Below, piece by piece: positions 8,906 to 18,100 of a stretch of DNA of 35,376 nt. The DNA comes from an uncultured Bacteroidales bacterium (GTDB lineage: Bacteria; Bacteroidota; Bacteroidia; Bacteroidales; WCHB1-69). Positions within the stretch are counted from its first letter, which is position 1, and the number at the start of each line of letters is the position of its first letter. A model generated the notes under the pieces. The model did no database searches and had not been told where the DNA came from. It saw nothing but the letters and a program-made list of their open reading frames with translations. A program made the position numbers and the translations under genes. The stretch covers positions 1-35,376 of the forward strand of contig CAMJXE010000023.1 of assembly GCA_946409645.1 (NCBI GenBank), in the 5' to 3' direction.

Positions 8906-8916
8906 AGGATTGGAAA

Positions 8917-8952
8917 AAGGTCGTTCTGGACAATTCAGTTCCGAACGACCTT
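8917..8952 (+). terminator. Hairpin after the lipoprotein operon
   Basis: Perfect 10-bp stem AAGGTCGTTC/GAACGACCTT with a 16-nt loop, 11 bp after the stop at 8905. No strong T tract follows; the second hairpin at 8984-9018 probably completes termination. Confidence 0.6.
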
Positions 8953-8971
8953 GCCTATTGCCTATTGCCTA
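8951..8971. repeat. Heptamer tandem repeat (TTGCCTA x3)
   Basis: Three perfect copies of TTGCCTA between the two terminator hairpins. Confidence 0.85.
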
Positions 8972-8983
8972 TAAGCCCAAAAC

Positions 8984-9018
8984 AAAGCAGGTCGCTCCAA
9001 ACGGAACGACCTGCTTTT
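8984..9018. terminator. Bidirectional rho-independent terminator
   Basis: AAAGCAGGTCG/CGACCTGCTTT stem with one internal mismatch and a short loop, followed by TTTT on the plus strand and a matching A-run on the other side. It lies between convergent operons (lipoproteins rightward, nhaD leftward) and suits both. Its stem resembles that of the first hairpin (GGTCGTTC-like), suggesting a duplicated element. Confidence 0.75.
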
Positions 9019-9049
9019 GTATTAACGATTGATTATCCTTAATCACTAA

Positions 9050-10426
9050 TTACCCTGCAACCGCTGCGACAGAGTTGTGGAAAATGTAGCTATTCATCAG
9101 CACGTAGCAGCCGGCGCCTGCGAGGTAGCCGAGAAGAGCGTACGGGGTGATTTTCTTCAGATACCATATAAAATCGATCTTTTCCATACCCATCACAGCC
9201 ACACCAGCGGCGGAACCGATGATGAGGATACTGCCACCTGTTCCGGCACAGTAAGCTAAGAAAATCCAGAACATGTGGTCCATCGGGAAGCTATACATAC
9301 CCATGGCTCCCGCCACTAATGGCACATTGTCAATGATGGAGGAGAGCACACCCACGACGGTATCAATCAGGTAATAATTTCCGTTAAAGGCACTGTCCAA
9401 ACCAGCTGCGAGCAAGGATAGGTGTCCTGCGCTTTCCAAACCAGCAACAGCCAACAAAATACCGAGGAAGAAGAGAATACTGGGAAGATCAATACGTGTG
9501 ATCACACCGGCAATCGTGTATTTGCGATTATCTATGCGGCCGGTACTGTGCAAAATTTCAGTCGTGATCCAAAGGATGGAAAGTCCAAACATGATGCCCA
9601 TATAGGGTTTCAGATGCGTCAAGATTTTGAAAACCGGGACGAACACCAGCGCAGCAACACCCATGAAGAAGATGAGATTGCGCTGCCAAGCAGCCACAGA
9701 CGAGCTCTCATCGTCGTGCGGACGCTTCGAAGCGTCGATTTCACCCCTTTCCACAAAGGAGACCACTATCAACGGGATAATCATGGAGATAAGGCTCGGG
9801 ACAAAGCATTCGAGGATGACGCTGTAGGTAGAGACTTTGCCCGCAATCCAAAGCATGATGGTGGTCACGTCACCGATAGGGCTCCACGCGCCGCCCGCAT
9901 TGGCCGCCAGGATGACCATACCTCCGAAGAACCAGCGGTCGTGTTTTTCTGGAAGGAGCTTCCGCAACAGAGCAACCATCACGATGGCGGTGGTCAGGTT
10001 GTCGAGAATAGCGGAAAAGAAGAAAGTGATGAAGCTCAGGATCCAGAGCAGCTTCACCTTGTTGGTGGTCTTGATATTGTCGGTGATGATATTGAAACCT
10101 CCGTATGTATCAATGAGTTCCACAACAGTCATGGCACCCATCAAGTAGAAGAGGATTTCGGAAATCTCGCCCAAATGGTGGAGCAGCTCGTGGGAGACAA
10201 GGAATTCCGAGAAGGGATTAGCCACATCAGGATGAGCGGCTTTGAATGCTTCGAAACCCGCACCGAAGTTGGCATTGGAAAAGATATCCGGTCCTGCCAC
10301 AATGAAACAGGTCCAAATGAGGACACCTGTCAGCAATGCGAATGCCGTCTTGTTGATTTTCAACGGATGTTCAAGGGCTATACAAAGATAGCCGATGACA
10401 AAAATGACAATCATTAAGTAAAACAT
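9050..10426 (-). CDS. nhaD: NhaD-family Na+/H+ antiporter
   Basis: The 458-residue inner-membrane protein has about 12 hydrophobic segments and the ion-transporter-superfamily features of NhaD: LDNLTTAIVMVALLRKLL in the first half, ILAANAGGAWSPIGDVTT, and a repeated SIIDNVPLVAGAMGMY segment in the second half. It would exchange Na+ or Li+ for protons across the inner membrane for pH and sodium homeostasis. The start codon lies 25 bp after the stop of the outer-membrane barrel gene, so both are probably transcribed from the promoter at 11186-11193. A 331-codon frame on the opposite strand is a shadow. Confidence 0.93.
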   Translation of the reverse strand: MFYLMIVIFVIGYLCIALEHPLKINKTAFALLTGVLIWTCFIVAGPDIFSNANFGAGFEAFKAAHPDVANPFSEFLVSHELLHHLGEISEILFYLMGAMTVVELIDTYGGFNIITDNIKTTNKVKLLWILSFITFFFSAILDNLTTAIVMVALLRKLLPEKHDRWFFGGMVILAANAGGAWSPIGDVTTIMLWIAGKVSTYSVILECFVPSLISMIIPLIVVSFVERGEIDASKRPHDDESSSVAAWQRNLIFFMGVAALVFVPVFKILTHLKPYMGIMFGLSILWITTEILHSTGRIDNRKYTIAGVITRIDLPSILFFLGILLAVAGLESAGHLSLLAAGLDSAFNGNYYLIDTVVGVLSSIIDNVPLVAGAMGMYSFPMDHMFWIFLAYCAGTGGSILIIGSAAGVAVMGMEKIDFIWYLKKITPYALLGYLAGAGCYVLMNSYIFHNSVAAVAG

Positions 10427-10451
10427 AACGGGGTGATTTTAATGAATAATT

Positions 10452-11165
10452 CTAAAATAAGCTAAACGAAATACCTAATGACATCGGGCGAATCTTCGGC
10501 CCTTTGTTGTCGGCAAAAAGCGGTGTAACTTGATAGCAATAGTAGAGATCCACAAATTTCCAACCGATACGGAGATAGAAATCCACATTGTACTTCATTT
10601 TGTTATTGATCATCAGATTCTTGTACATCGCAGTATCAGCAGGGGTAGAGGGATTAGCGCCCTTATATTCCTGATTGATGAGAGCCACCCAACCAGCACG
10701 AGCTCCTATCGAGACTTTGAATCCATTGGAATGACGATAGCGGAATTCCACCGGAACATTCACACTTAAATAATTCATAACCGCATGGTTGTATTTCAAG
10801 TCCGGCGGAAGAACATAGTATTTCATAAAATCGCTGGTCTTGTCATACTGCAACAACGCATTAGAATATTGGGTGTAATAGCTCAGGCCAATACCCAGAC
10901 CTATGGCAATCGGTTTTTTCTTGATTTTGAAATCCCAAATGGCCGAAAAATTGACACCTGGATCAAATTTCATGTGTTTAACCTCGACCGGCATTCCCAT
11001 CCAAAAAGTATGGTAAAAATCTATGACAAAGCGGTCGCGGAAAACCACAAGAGGCTCTTCCACAGTATCTTTCGGAGCGGTATAAGGGGTTTCGGAGGTT
11101 TGCGCTGTCAACAGCGAACCCGCACAACAACATATCATTACTACAGTCAAAAATAATCTCTTCAT
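10452..11165 (-). CDS. PorT-type outer-membrane beta-barrel protein
   Basis: The 237-residue product has a signal peptide (MKRLFLTVVMICCCAGSLLTAQ) and amphipathic beta strands with aromatic girdles, ending in PMSLGISFSLF, typical of the small OMP_b-brl (PorT-like) families of Bacteroidota. It likely forms an 8-10-strand barrel in the outer membrane. No function can be assigned from sequence alone. It is the first gene of a leftward operon with nhaD. Confidence 0.8.
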   Translation of the reverse strand: MKRLFLTVVMICCCAGSLLTAQTSETPYTAPKDTVEEPLVVFRDRFVIDFYHTFWMGMPVEVKHMKFDPGVNFSAIWDFKIKKKPIAIGLGIGLSYYTQYSNALLQYDKTSDFMKYYVLPPDLKYNHAVMNYLSVNVPVEFRYRHSNGFKVSIGARAGWVALINQEYKGANPSTPADTAMYKNLMINNKMKYNVDFYLRIGWKFVDLYYCYQVTPLFADNKGPKIRPMSLGISFSLF

Positions 11166-11185
11166 TGCTATTAAATATCAAACTG

Positions 11186-11193
11186 CAAAAGTA
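11186..11193 (-). promoter_or_regulatory. -7 box (TACTTTTG) of the barrel-nhaD operon
   Basis: The minus strand reads TACTTTTG (consensus TAnnTTTG) 20 bp before the ATG at 11165. Confidence 0.6.
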
Positions 11194-11219
11194 CAATTTT
11201 TTTCATCACGAAAAAATCG

Positions 11220-11227
11220 TATATTCG
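11220..11227 (+). promoter_or_regulatory. Probable -7 box (TATATTCG) of trxB
   Basis: One mismatch to TAnnTTTG. The following bases (CGGTCTGAAAAT) closely resemble those after the perfect TATCTTTG box at 14992, which supports the call. It is 53 bp upstream of the trxB ATG. Confidence 0.4.
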
Positions 11228-11280
11228 CGGTCTGAAAATAATTGGAATCAAGATTATAAAACATTAAAATTCAGAAAGAT

Positions 11281-12222
11281 ATGACAAGAAACGTAAAATG
11301 TCTCATCATCGGTTCCGGCCCTGCAGGATACATGGCCGGCGTATATACAGCACGTGCCGACCTGAAACCCCTCCTCATTGAAGGGATGCAACAGGGCGGT
11401 CAGCTGACCATCACCAACGAAGTGGAGAACTTCCCCGGCTTTCCGGGTGGCGCGGGCGGTCCGGTCATCATGGATAAGCTGCGTGAGCAAGCACTGAAAC
11501 TGGGCGTGGAGATGCAGCCCAAGAGCGTCGCGAAGGTCGATTTCAGCAGCCGGCCGTTCCACTGCCAATTAGATGACGGTGAGGAGATTATCGCCGAGAC
11601 GGTCATCGTGGCCACGGGCGCGAGCGCACGTTGGCTGCACCTGCCCGGCGAGGACGAGTTTCGCGGCTTCGGGGTCTCCACCTGCGCCACCTGCGACGGC
11701 AACTTCTTCCGCAACCGCACCACTGTGGTCATCGGCGGCGGCGACACCGCGTTGGAGGACGCCCTCTACCTTTCGCAACTATGCACGAAAGTCTACATCG
11801 TGCACCGCCGCGACCAGTTCCGCGGCACCGTCGCGCTGCAGAAGAGCGTGCTGGCGACTCCGAACATCGAGGTGGTGTGGAGCCACGTGCCTGTTGAAAT
11901 TCTCGGCGAACAGAAAGGGTTCATCAAGAAGGTGACGGGTCTGAAGGTGAAGCACGCGCAAACTGGCGAGGAACGCACCTTGACGGTCGATGGCGTGTTC
12001 GAGGCCATCGGCGTGGTACCGACCACCGAACTCTTTGTGGGGCAATTAGATATGAACGAGCAGGGTTACCTCATCACGAAGCCCGACAGCACGAAGACCA
12101 ACGTCGAAGGCGTCTTTGCCGCCGGCGACGTGCAGGACCCCGTCTTCCGCCAGGCCGTCATCGCCGCCGGCACCGGCAGCATGGCGGGCATCGAGGCGTC
12201 GAGGTTTTTGATGGAGCAATAG
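11281..12222 (+). CDS. trxB: Thioredoxin-disulfide reductase
   Basis: The 313-residue flavoenzyme passes electrons from NADPH through FAD to thioredoxin in the cytoplasm. The FAD-binding GSGPAG is at 11-16, the redox-active CATC at 135-138 (followed by DG), the NADPH-binding GGGDTA at 152-157, and the closing FAD motif GVFAAGDV near 277. Length matches bacterial low-molecular-weight TrxB. It is a single-gene unit divergent from the barrel operon and convergent with the nuclease gene 33 bp downstream. Confidence 0.96.
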   Translation: MTRNVKCLIIGSGPAGYMAGVYTARADLKPLLIEGMQQGGQLTITNEVENFPGFPGGAGGPVIMDKLREQALKLGVEMQPKSVAKVDFSSRPFHCQLDDGEEIIAETVIVATGASARWLHLPGEDEFRGFGVSTCATCDGNFFRNRTTVVIGGGDTALEDALYLSQLCTKVYIVHRRDQFRGTVALQKSVLATPNIEVVWSHVPVEILGEQKGFIKKVTGLKVKHAQTGEERTLTVDGVFEAIGVVPTTELFVGQLDMNEQGYLITKPDSTKTNVEGVFAAGDVQDPVFRQAVIAAGTGSMAGIEASRFLMEQ

Positions 12223-12255
12223 GAGCCAACCGCGTCTCGCAGTTGGAATGCTGAA

Positions 12256-13410
12256 TCACTTCCCGCTCTTCCGCCGGTTGCAGTCCCGGCAGAGCATCTG
12301 GCAGTTCTCGGCGACGGTGCGGCCGCCCGCGTGCCACGGCATGATGTGGTCGGCCTCCATCTGCGAGAGGTCGAAATGCTTCCCGCAGTCGGCGCAAAGA
12401 CCTCCTTGCCGTTCGTATGCCGCCAATTTCTGCGCCTCGGTGAAGGTCCGGATAGAGAGATACTTCTCCTGCCGGGTGAGGATGTAGGGATAGATGCCCG
12501 ACTTCTTGGTAACGTCATCGTCCAAGACGAGCCGCTTCACCTCATTGTCAATTTCACTGAAGTCGAACACCTTGTCTTTGAACTGCTTGTATAGCATCCC
12601 CCAATCGACACCCTTCATGATTTTCTTGCGCTCCTTCGTGGGACGGAAAGAGGTCTCCACCCATGTGATGACGGCCTGGAAGAACTGCCACAGCGGAGCC
12701 GCGTTCGCATCGTGCTGATGGTTCGACATATAGACCTCGATATTGCCGTCTGAGATCCACGAGATGGCGGTTTCGAGGTAGTCTTGCCGGATGGCGGAAC
12801 CGGTAAGGTAGTCGCTCCCGACTTTGGCTGCGGGTGCGCCGTTCTTGCTGAAGTAGCGTTTGGCATCGCTCACCCAAGAGCCCGCATACACCGCGTTGCG
12901 CAGTTCCTGATCCGTCAGTTCTTCCCCTGCTATATTGATGGTTTTGAACCACTTGAGTTTCTCGCTGTCGGTGCCGCTACAGATATAGACCTGTAGTTCG
13001 TAGTTGAGAATCCGCTCCTGCTCGTCGTCCTGCAAATTATGGAAAGCCCTGTAAGTCGGGACATTGAAACAAACTGCCGAGAACTCGCCATGCACATACT
13101 GGCAGATGCTGATGGTGCGCTGCTGTCCGTCGATGATTTCGTAGGAAACAACGCTTCCGGGCGTTGCGCCGCTGTCATCGGAACGTCCGGAATCGTCCTC
13201 CCGCACCGCCCAATACATCACGTTGAGCGGGAATCCTTGTGTGAGGGTGTCGATGACGGCGTCGCGCTGTTTCTCCTTATAGACGAACTCGCGCTGGTAG
13301 GGCGGGCGCACGTCGAGGCGGCCCCCGTAGGCGCGCACGCCGTTCTCGTTGTTGTCTTCGTATCCCGCCACCAACTCGCGGACGGTGATCTTGTGCAGCT
13401 CGATTTTCAT
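12256..13410 (-). CDS. DUF262-HNH endonuclease (GmrSD/SspE-like restriction protein)
   Basis: The 384-residue product has an N-terminal DUF262 domain (about 1-190), with RPPYQREFVY at 35-44 and the DGQQR signature at 94-98. DUF262 is a ParB/Srx-related fold that in GmrS and SspE couples NTP hydrolysis to cleavage. The C-terminal HNH motif carries C339-x2-C342, D354-H355 and C374-x2-C377 (EADHIMPW, MLCRDCNRRKS). A Ser/Asp/Gly-rich insertion (about 71-86) interrupts DUF262. The start lies 8 bp after the stop of the methyltransferase gene, so the two form one operon. I infer the nuclease arm of a restriction system; whether it cuts unmethylated or modified DNA is not decided by sequence. Confidence 0.85.
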   Translation of the reverse strand: MKIELHKITVRELVAGYEDNNENGVRAYGGRLDVRPPYQREFVYKEKQRDAVIDTLTQGFPLNVMYWAVREDDSGRSDDSGATPGSVVSYEIIDGQQRTISICQYVHGEFSAVCFNVPTYRAFHNLQDDEQERILNYELQVYICSGTDSEKLKWFKTINIAGEELTDQELRNAVYAGSWVSDAKRYFSKNGAPAAKVGSDYLTGSAIRQDYLETAISWISDGNIEVYMSNHQHDANAAPLWQFFQAVITWVETSFRPTKERKKIMKGVDWGMLYKQFKDKVFDFSEIDNEVKRLVLDDDVTKKSGIYPYILTRQEKYLSIRTFTEAQKLAAYERQGGLCADCGKHFDLSQMEADHIMPWHAGGRTVAENCQMLCRDCNRRKSGK

Positions 13411-13418
13411 AACGTTGT

Positions 13419-14519
13419 TTATTTGGAGGGCGTATGCGATACGCCCGTACGATTATATTTTTCGGGGTCTTCCGCCGCTAACGGCAAGGTTGTATCGGGC
13501 TGGTTATAGGATGCCGGTTGGTCACCCTGCTGCGGTTTGCGGCGAATGAGGATGCGGGAATATGGACACCTATTTATTCCATTGATAGATAATGCTATAT
13601 CTGTTCTTCCTCGATAATTTTTTCTCACACCAATTTTTTTAGCGATTTCACCACTACCGATTCCTATAATCTCAAATTGATCAGGATTAAATTGCCCCAA
13701 AAAGGAATCTGGAACACCCATTATTCCATAATAATCACAAGGTATTTCACTTATCGCATTAACATCAATCGCATCGAAATTTTCATATTTCGGATATTCC
13801 TCACCATTGTACGTTTTGAATAGTATCAATTCCTCGTGCCGTTTTTGTATATCAAGATTCGTAAACCATAATATGTTGCCAAATTGTTGATACCGAACAC
13901 CATTTCGTATTTTTATAGTTTTGCTTTCAAAATCGTCAGGGATTCTAAAAAATTTAGGCGAGCTATACCCAATCCATACAAGATTATCCTTAATTAAAGG
14001 AAATATTTCTTTGTAATGAAGAGCATTCTGATTACCCAAAATCACAAACTTCTTCCCATACTTCATCAGCTGCGCCACATATTCCCGGAAGAGCGAGAAC
14101 GGCGGGTTGGTCACCACGATGTCGGCTTGCTTGAGCAATTCGATGCACTCGGCGGAACGGAAGTCGCCGTCGCCGTTGAAATAGTGGATGCCGATTTCCT
14201 CGGGGTTGGGTACACGATCTCCGTTTTTGTCGCCAAGGTATTCCAACCATATCGCCCGTTCGCTGTCGTTCTGTGAAAATAGGTCGCGGTTTTGGTTCTT
14301 GTAGCAGGTGGTAATCAGCTTTTTCAGTCCCAATTGCTCGAAATTATAGCTGAAATAGTGGAAAAAATTGCTCACGCGTGGGTCGTCGCAGTTGCACAGC
14401 ACCGTTTTCCCCTTGAAATGGGGCTTGTAATGTTTCAGCTCGTTCTCGATATCCACAAGCTGGGTGTAGAACTCGTCTTTCTTGGCGTTCTTCGCCTGGT
14501 TCAGATTCTTGTTGGCCAT
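13419..14519 (-). CDS. EcoRI-family adenine-specific DNA methyltransferase
   Basis: The 366-residue predicted N6-adenine methyltransferase belongs to the EcoRI-methylase family. Features are an N-terminal KKDEFYTQ motif (14-21), the AdoMet-side strand TVLCNCDDPRVSNFF (39-53), and the catalytic NPPF at 138-141 in ADIVVTNPPFSLFREYV. An upstream in-frame TTG at 14531 would add four residues, but the ATG at 14519 is preferred. Codons for about residues 160-320 are strikingly AT-rich (about 30% GC in a 60-base sample) compared with the 5' part (about 60%), suggesting the presumed target-recognition region was exchanged. It precedes the DUF262-HNH gene by 8 bp and has a long structured leader. Confidence 0.88.
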   Translation of the reverse strand: MANKNLNQAKNAKKDEFYTQLVDIENELKHYKPHFKGKTVLCNCDDPRVSNFFHYFSYNFEQLGLKKLITTCYKNQNRDLFSQNDSERAIWLEYLGDKNGDRVPNPEEIGIHYFNGDGDFRSAECIELLKQADIVVTNPPFSLFREYVAQLMKYGKKFVILGNQNALHYKEIFPLIKDNLVWIGYSSPKFFRIPDDFESKTIKIRNGVRYQQFGNILWFTNLDIQKRHEELILFKTYNGEEYPKYENFDAIDVNAISEIPCDYYGIMGVPDSFLGQFNPDQFEIIGIGSGEIAKKIGVRKNYRGRTDIALSINGINRCPYSRILIRRKPQQGDQPASYNQPDTTLPLAAEDPEKYNRTGVSHTPSK

Positions 14520-14585
14520 TGTGATTGACAATTACCGCAATAACTATCAATCACTTATCGGCAAAAGAAAGGTGCAGGCCTTTCT

Positions 14586-14755
14586 ATCGCATTCACGAGG
14601 AGCGTCGGTGAACCCCGCACCATCTTTAGTCCAGCCCACACCAGTTTGGTGCGAGCATCAACTACGCAAGATGGTAACGGAGCTTTGCGCTCTCGTGAAT
14701 ATTATCCGATAATTCTAAATCATCAGTTTCCGACGCTTTTGATTCGAATGCGAAT
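14586..14755. repeat. Nested inverted-repeat element in the leader of the methyltransferase operon
   Basis: Outer arms CGCATTC (14588-14594) plus AGCGTCGG (14601-14608) pair with CCGACGCT (14730-14737) plus GAATGCG (14746-14752). An alternative inner fold pairs ATTCACGAGGAGCG (14591-14604) with CGCTCTCGTGAAT (14688-14700), then ACCATCTT (14619-14626) with AAGATGGT (14668-14675), around CACCA-gtt-TGGTG (14639-14651). The two folds compete for the same left arm. It may be a structured leader RNA or a small terminal-inverted-repeat element. No convincing protein-coding gene occupies 14532-15022. Confidence 0.65.
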
Positions 14756-14844
14756 AATAGCTAATGCTTTGGTTTATAATATGTTAATTACTATTCTTTA
14801 CGATATATCCTTGAATTGGTTCTTACTCTATTGAAAATCAGCGG

Positions 14845-14861
14845 CAAAAATAGCAAAAATA
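14845..14861 (-). promoter_or_regulatory. Tandem -7 boxes (two TATTTTTG) of the restriction-modification operon
   Basis: The minus strand carries TATTTTTG at 14861-14854 and again at 14852-14845. Transcription from here would give a leader of roughly 320 nt before the methyltransferase ATG, containing the nested inverted repeats. Confidence 0.5.
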
Positions 14862-14991
14862 TCGGGATTGGGGAAGAGGTTTTGTTCGTTGTTGATGAAT
14901 CTCGACGTCAAAGGCACCGAATCGAGCTCTGCGTACTGAAGTTTGTCCTCCTAAAAAATTCGCAAAAAAGATAATTATTCGAGAATTTTAT

Positions 14992-14999
14992 TATCTTTG
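14992..14999 (+). promoter_or_regulatory. -7 box (TATCTTTG) of the higA-like gene
   Basis: Perfect TAnnTTTG match, 24 bp before the small leader ORF and 88 bp before the antitoxin start. Confidence 0.6.
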
Positions 15000-15022
15000 C
15001 CGTCTGAAAATTATAGTCAACG

Positions 15023-15094
15023 ATGAACATTGAATTTAAACTCGGAATAGTCGTTAATGCTTTATTGATTGAAATATCGAAACATTATGAATAA
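15023..15094 (+). CDS. Possible 23-residue leader ORF coupled to the antitoxin gene
   Basis: ATG to TAA, 23 codons (MNIEFKLGIVVNALLIEISK then HYE). Its last codons overlap the next start in another frame (ATGAATAA), an arrangement suited to translational coupling. It begins 24 bp after a good -7 box. It does not look like a HigB toxin. It could be a real small protein, a coupling leader, or chance. Confidence 0.35.
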   Translation: MNIEFKLGIVVNALLIEISKHYE

Positions 15095-15452
15095 AAAGGA
15101 ACTAACCCCAGCAATTGCAACACATCCTGGAGAATTGATCAAGGATGAACTGCGAGAACGGAAAATGACACAAAAACAGCTGTCTGAAGAGACAGGAATC
15201 AAGGAATCGGTGTTGAGTGAGACTATCAATGCCAAACGTCCTGTCTCCATCAATGTAGCAACAGCCTTGGAAAAGGTCTTTGGCATTTCCGTGGATTTTT
15301 GGATGAACTTGCAAAGCCAGTACAATATCGACAGTGCGAACATAGCGGATAGGAATACCCACAAACAAACCGTCAGTTTGACAATCCCCGTCTCTGACAG
15401 AAACCTGCTCCGAGAACTCGCGCACAAATTCGGATGGGTATGTATGCTCTAA
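15087..15452 (+). CDS. HigA-type XRE antitoxin/regulator
   Basis: The 121-residue product has a helix-turn-helix domain of the HigA/VapI family (HPGELIKDELRERKMTQKQL, then SVLSETINAKRP and ISVDFWMNLQSQYN, about residues 13-80). A short C-terminal tail (about 98-121, TIPVSDRNLLRELAHKFGW) resembles the beta/alpha tail of many Bacteroidota antitoxins. It would bind its own promoter and, in complete loci, neutralise a HigB RNase. No higB-like gene lies on either side, so it looks solitary. The ATG at 15087 is chosen over an upstream TTG at 15069. It lies next to the restriction-modification cassette. Confidence 0.8.
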   Translation: MNKKELTPAIATHPGELIKDELRERKMTQKQLSEETGIKESVLSETINAKRPVSINVATALEKVFGISVDFWMNLQSQYNIDSANIADRNTHKQTVSLTIPVSDRNLLRELAHKFGWVCML

Positions 15453-15593
15453 TCCAGCATAAACAACTTGCCCTCCTATCGGACCCGCGTAATTAAATTA
15501 ACCCGTCTGATGCAATTTCGCGACGCTTGGAAGCTCCGCCTCCTACACGCCGGCTCGCCCAAAATAAAAACCGCCGGCAATCCCGAAAAATCG

Positions 15594-15601
15594 TATCTTT
15601 G
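15594..15601 (+). promoter_or_regulatory. -7 box (TATCTTTG) of the sufB operon
   Basis: Perfect match to TAnnTTTG, 96 bp upstream of the sufB ATG. The transcript leader contains the heptamer array. Confidence 0.6.
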
Positions 15602-15641
15602 CCGCCGGTTTGAGGCGATGATACGACGACTGGCTTTTTTC

Positions 15642-15697
15642 AACCTGAAACCTGAAACCTGAAACTTGAAACTTGAAACCTGAAACTTGAAACTTAA
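15642..15697 (+). repeat. Heptamer array (AACYTGA x8) abutting the sufB start codon
   Basis: Eight consecutive 7-bp units (AACCTGA or AACTTGA, last one AACTTAA) end exactly one base before the ATG at 15698. The array occupies the ribosome-binding region; copy-number change by slippage would alter spacing there. Confidence 0.9.
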
Positions 15698-17152
<1,455 letters not shown>

Positions 17153-17200
17153 TCGGTTCGTTGGACAGGTTTGAATCTATCCGGCAATAATTGTAAAGCT

Positions 17201-18055
17201 ATGGACTATAAGAAAGTATTCGACACAATGGTGAGTGAGACAGCAAATTATCTCACCAAAAACGGGTTGAAATCCATGATTCTGGGCCTTTCCGGCGGAA
17301 TCGACTCCACCGTGACGGCCGCCATCTGCCACGAAGTGGTGAAGCGCTATCCCGAACAACGGTTCAAGTTCATCGGAGTCAGCCTGCCTTGCTCGTCGAA
17401 CTCCGCCGAGGAGAACGACTCGGCATACTTGGCCATGAAAGCCTTCTGCGACGAGTATTGGGTGGAGAACCTGCAGAAGGAGTATCTGCTGATGAGGGCC
17501 ACCTGCGAGCAGCGCTACCCCTCGACTCCCATTTCGCAGGGCAACATCAAGGCCCGTCTGCGCATGATCTACCTCTACAACCTCGCCTCGGTGACCGGCG
17601 GGCTCGTCATGGACACCGACAACCTGACGGAGCACTATCTCGGCTTCTGGACCATCCACGGCGACGTGGCCGACTACAACCCCATCGGCGGACTGTGGAA
17701 ACACGAGGTTTACGAGCTTTGCAAGTACATCTTCACTGAAGTCCATCCCGACGAGAATTGTCCGTGCCATCAGGCTCTGCGCGCCGGCTACGACATCACG
17801 CCCACCGACGGCAACGCGGTGGCGGCCGGTGGAGACATGGCCCAGATCGCCCCGGGACACACCTACGAGGAAGTGGACGACATCCTGAACACCTACCTGC
17901 AGCACGGCGGCGACGAGCAGGAGATGAAACGACTGAACGAAGCCTACGGCGCAGAAACCGTGGAGCGTGTGCTGACCCGCCACCGCAAATCCGAATTCAA
18001 GCGCAAACGTATGCCGTTAGTCATCGAAAGATCCCTGTATGACACGGGAGAATGA
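17201..18055 (+). CDS. nadE: Ammonia-dependent NAD+ synthetase
   Basis: The 284-residue cytoplasmic enzyme converts deamido-NAD+ to NAD+ with ATP and ammonia. The ATP-pyrophosphatase P-loop LSGGIDSTVT is near residues 28-37. The substrate-binding GNIKARLRMIYLYNLAS and the GLVMDTDNLTEHYLGFWT segment follow. The glutaminase domain of long NadE forms is absent, so ammonia or a separate amidotransferase must supply nitrogen. The ATG at 17201 replaces an upstream TTG at 17171. It is 48 bp after sufB and 45 bp before the riboflavin kinase gene, so probably in one operon. Confidence 0.93.
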   Translation: MDYKKVFDTMVSETANYLTKNGLKSMILGLSGGIDSTVTAAICHEVVKRYPEQRFKFIGVSLPCSSNSAEENDSAYLAMKAFCDEYWVENLQKEYLLMRATCEQRYPSTPISQGNIKARLRMIYLYNLASVTGGLVMDTDNLTEHYLGFWTIHGDVADYNPIGGLWKHEVYELCKYIFTEVHPDENCPCHQALRAGYDITPTDGNAVAAGGDMAQIAPGHTYEEVDDILNTYLQHGGDEQEMKRLNEAYGAETVERVLTRHRKSEFKRKRMPLVIERSLYDTGE

Positions 18056-18100
18056 TACTGGTTTCAAGTATCAACTCCAAACCCTTAAACCAACCTCATC

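Noticed and set aside
9422..10417. 331-codon plus-strand frame across nhaD
   Set aside because: Highly charged, low-complexity product without motifs; the opposite strand encodes a well-formed NhaD.
14482..14712. Plus-strand 76-codon frame over the nested inverted repeat
   Set aside because: It starts within the antisense of the methyltransferase gene, and its remaining codons are the inverted-repeat element; no protein family or promoter supports it.
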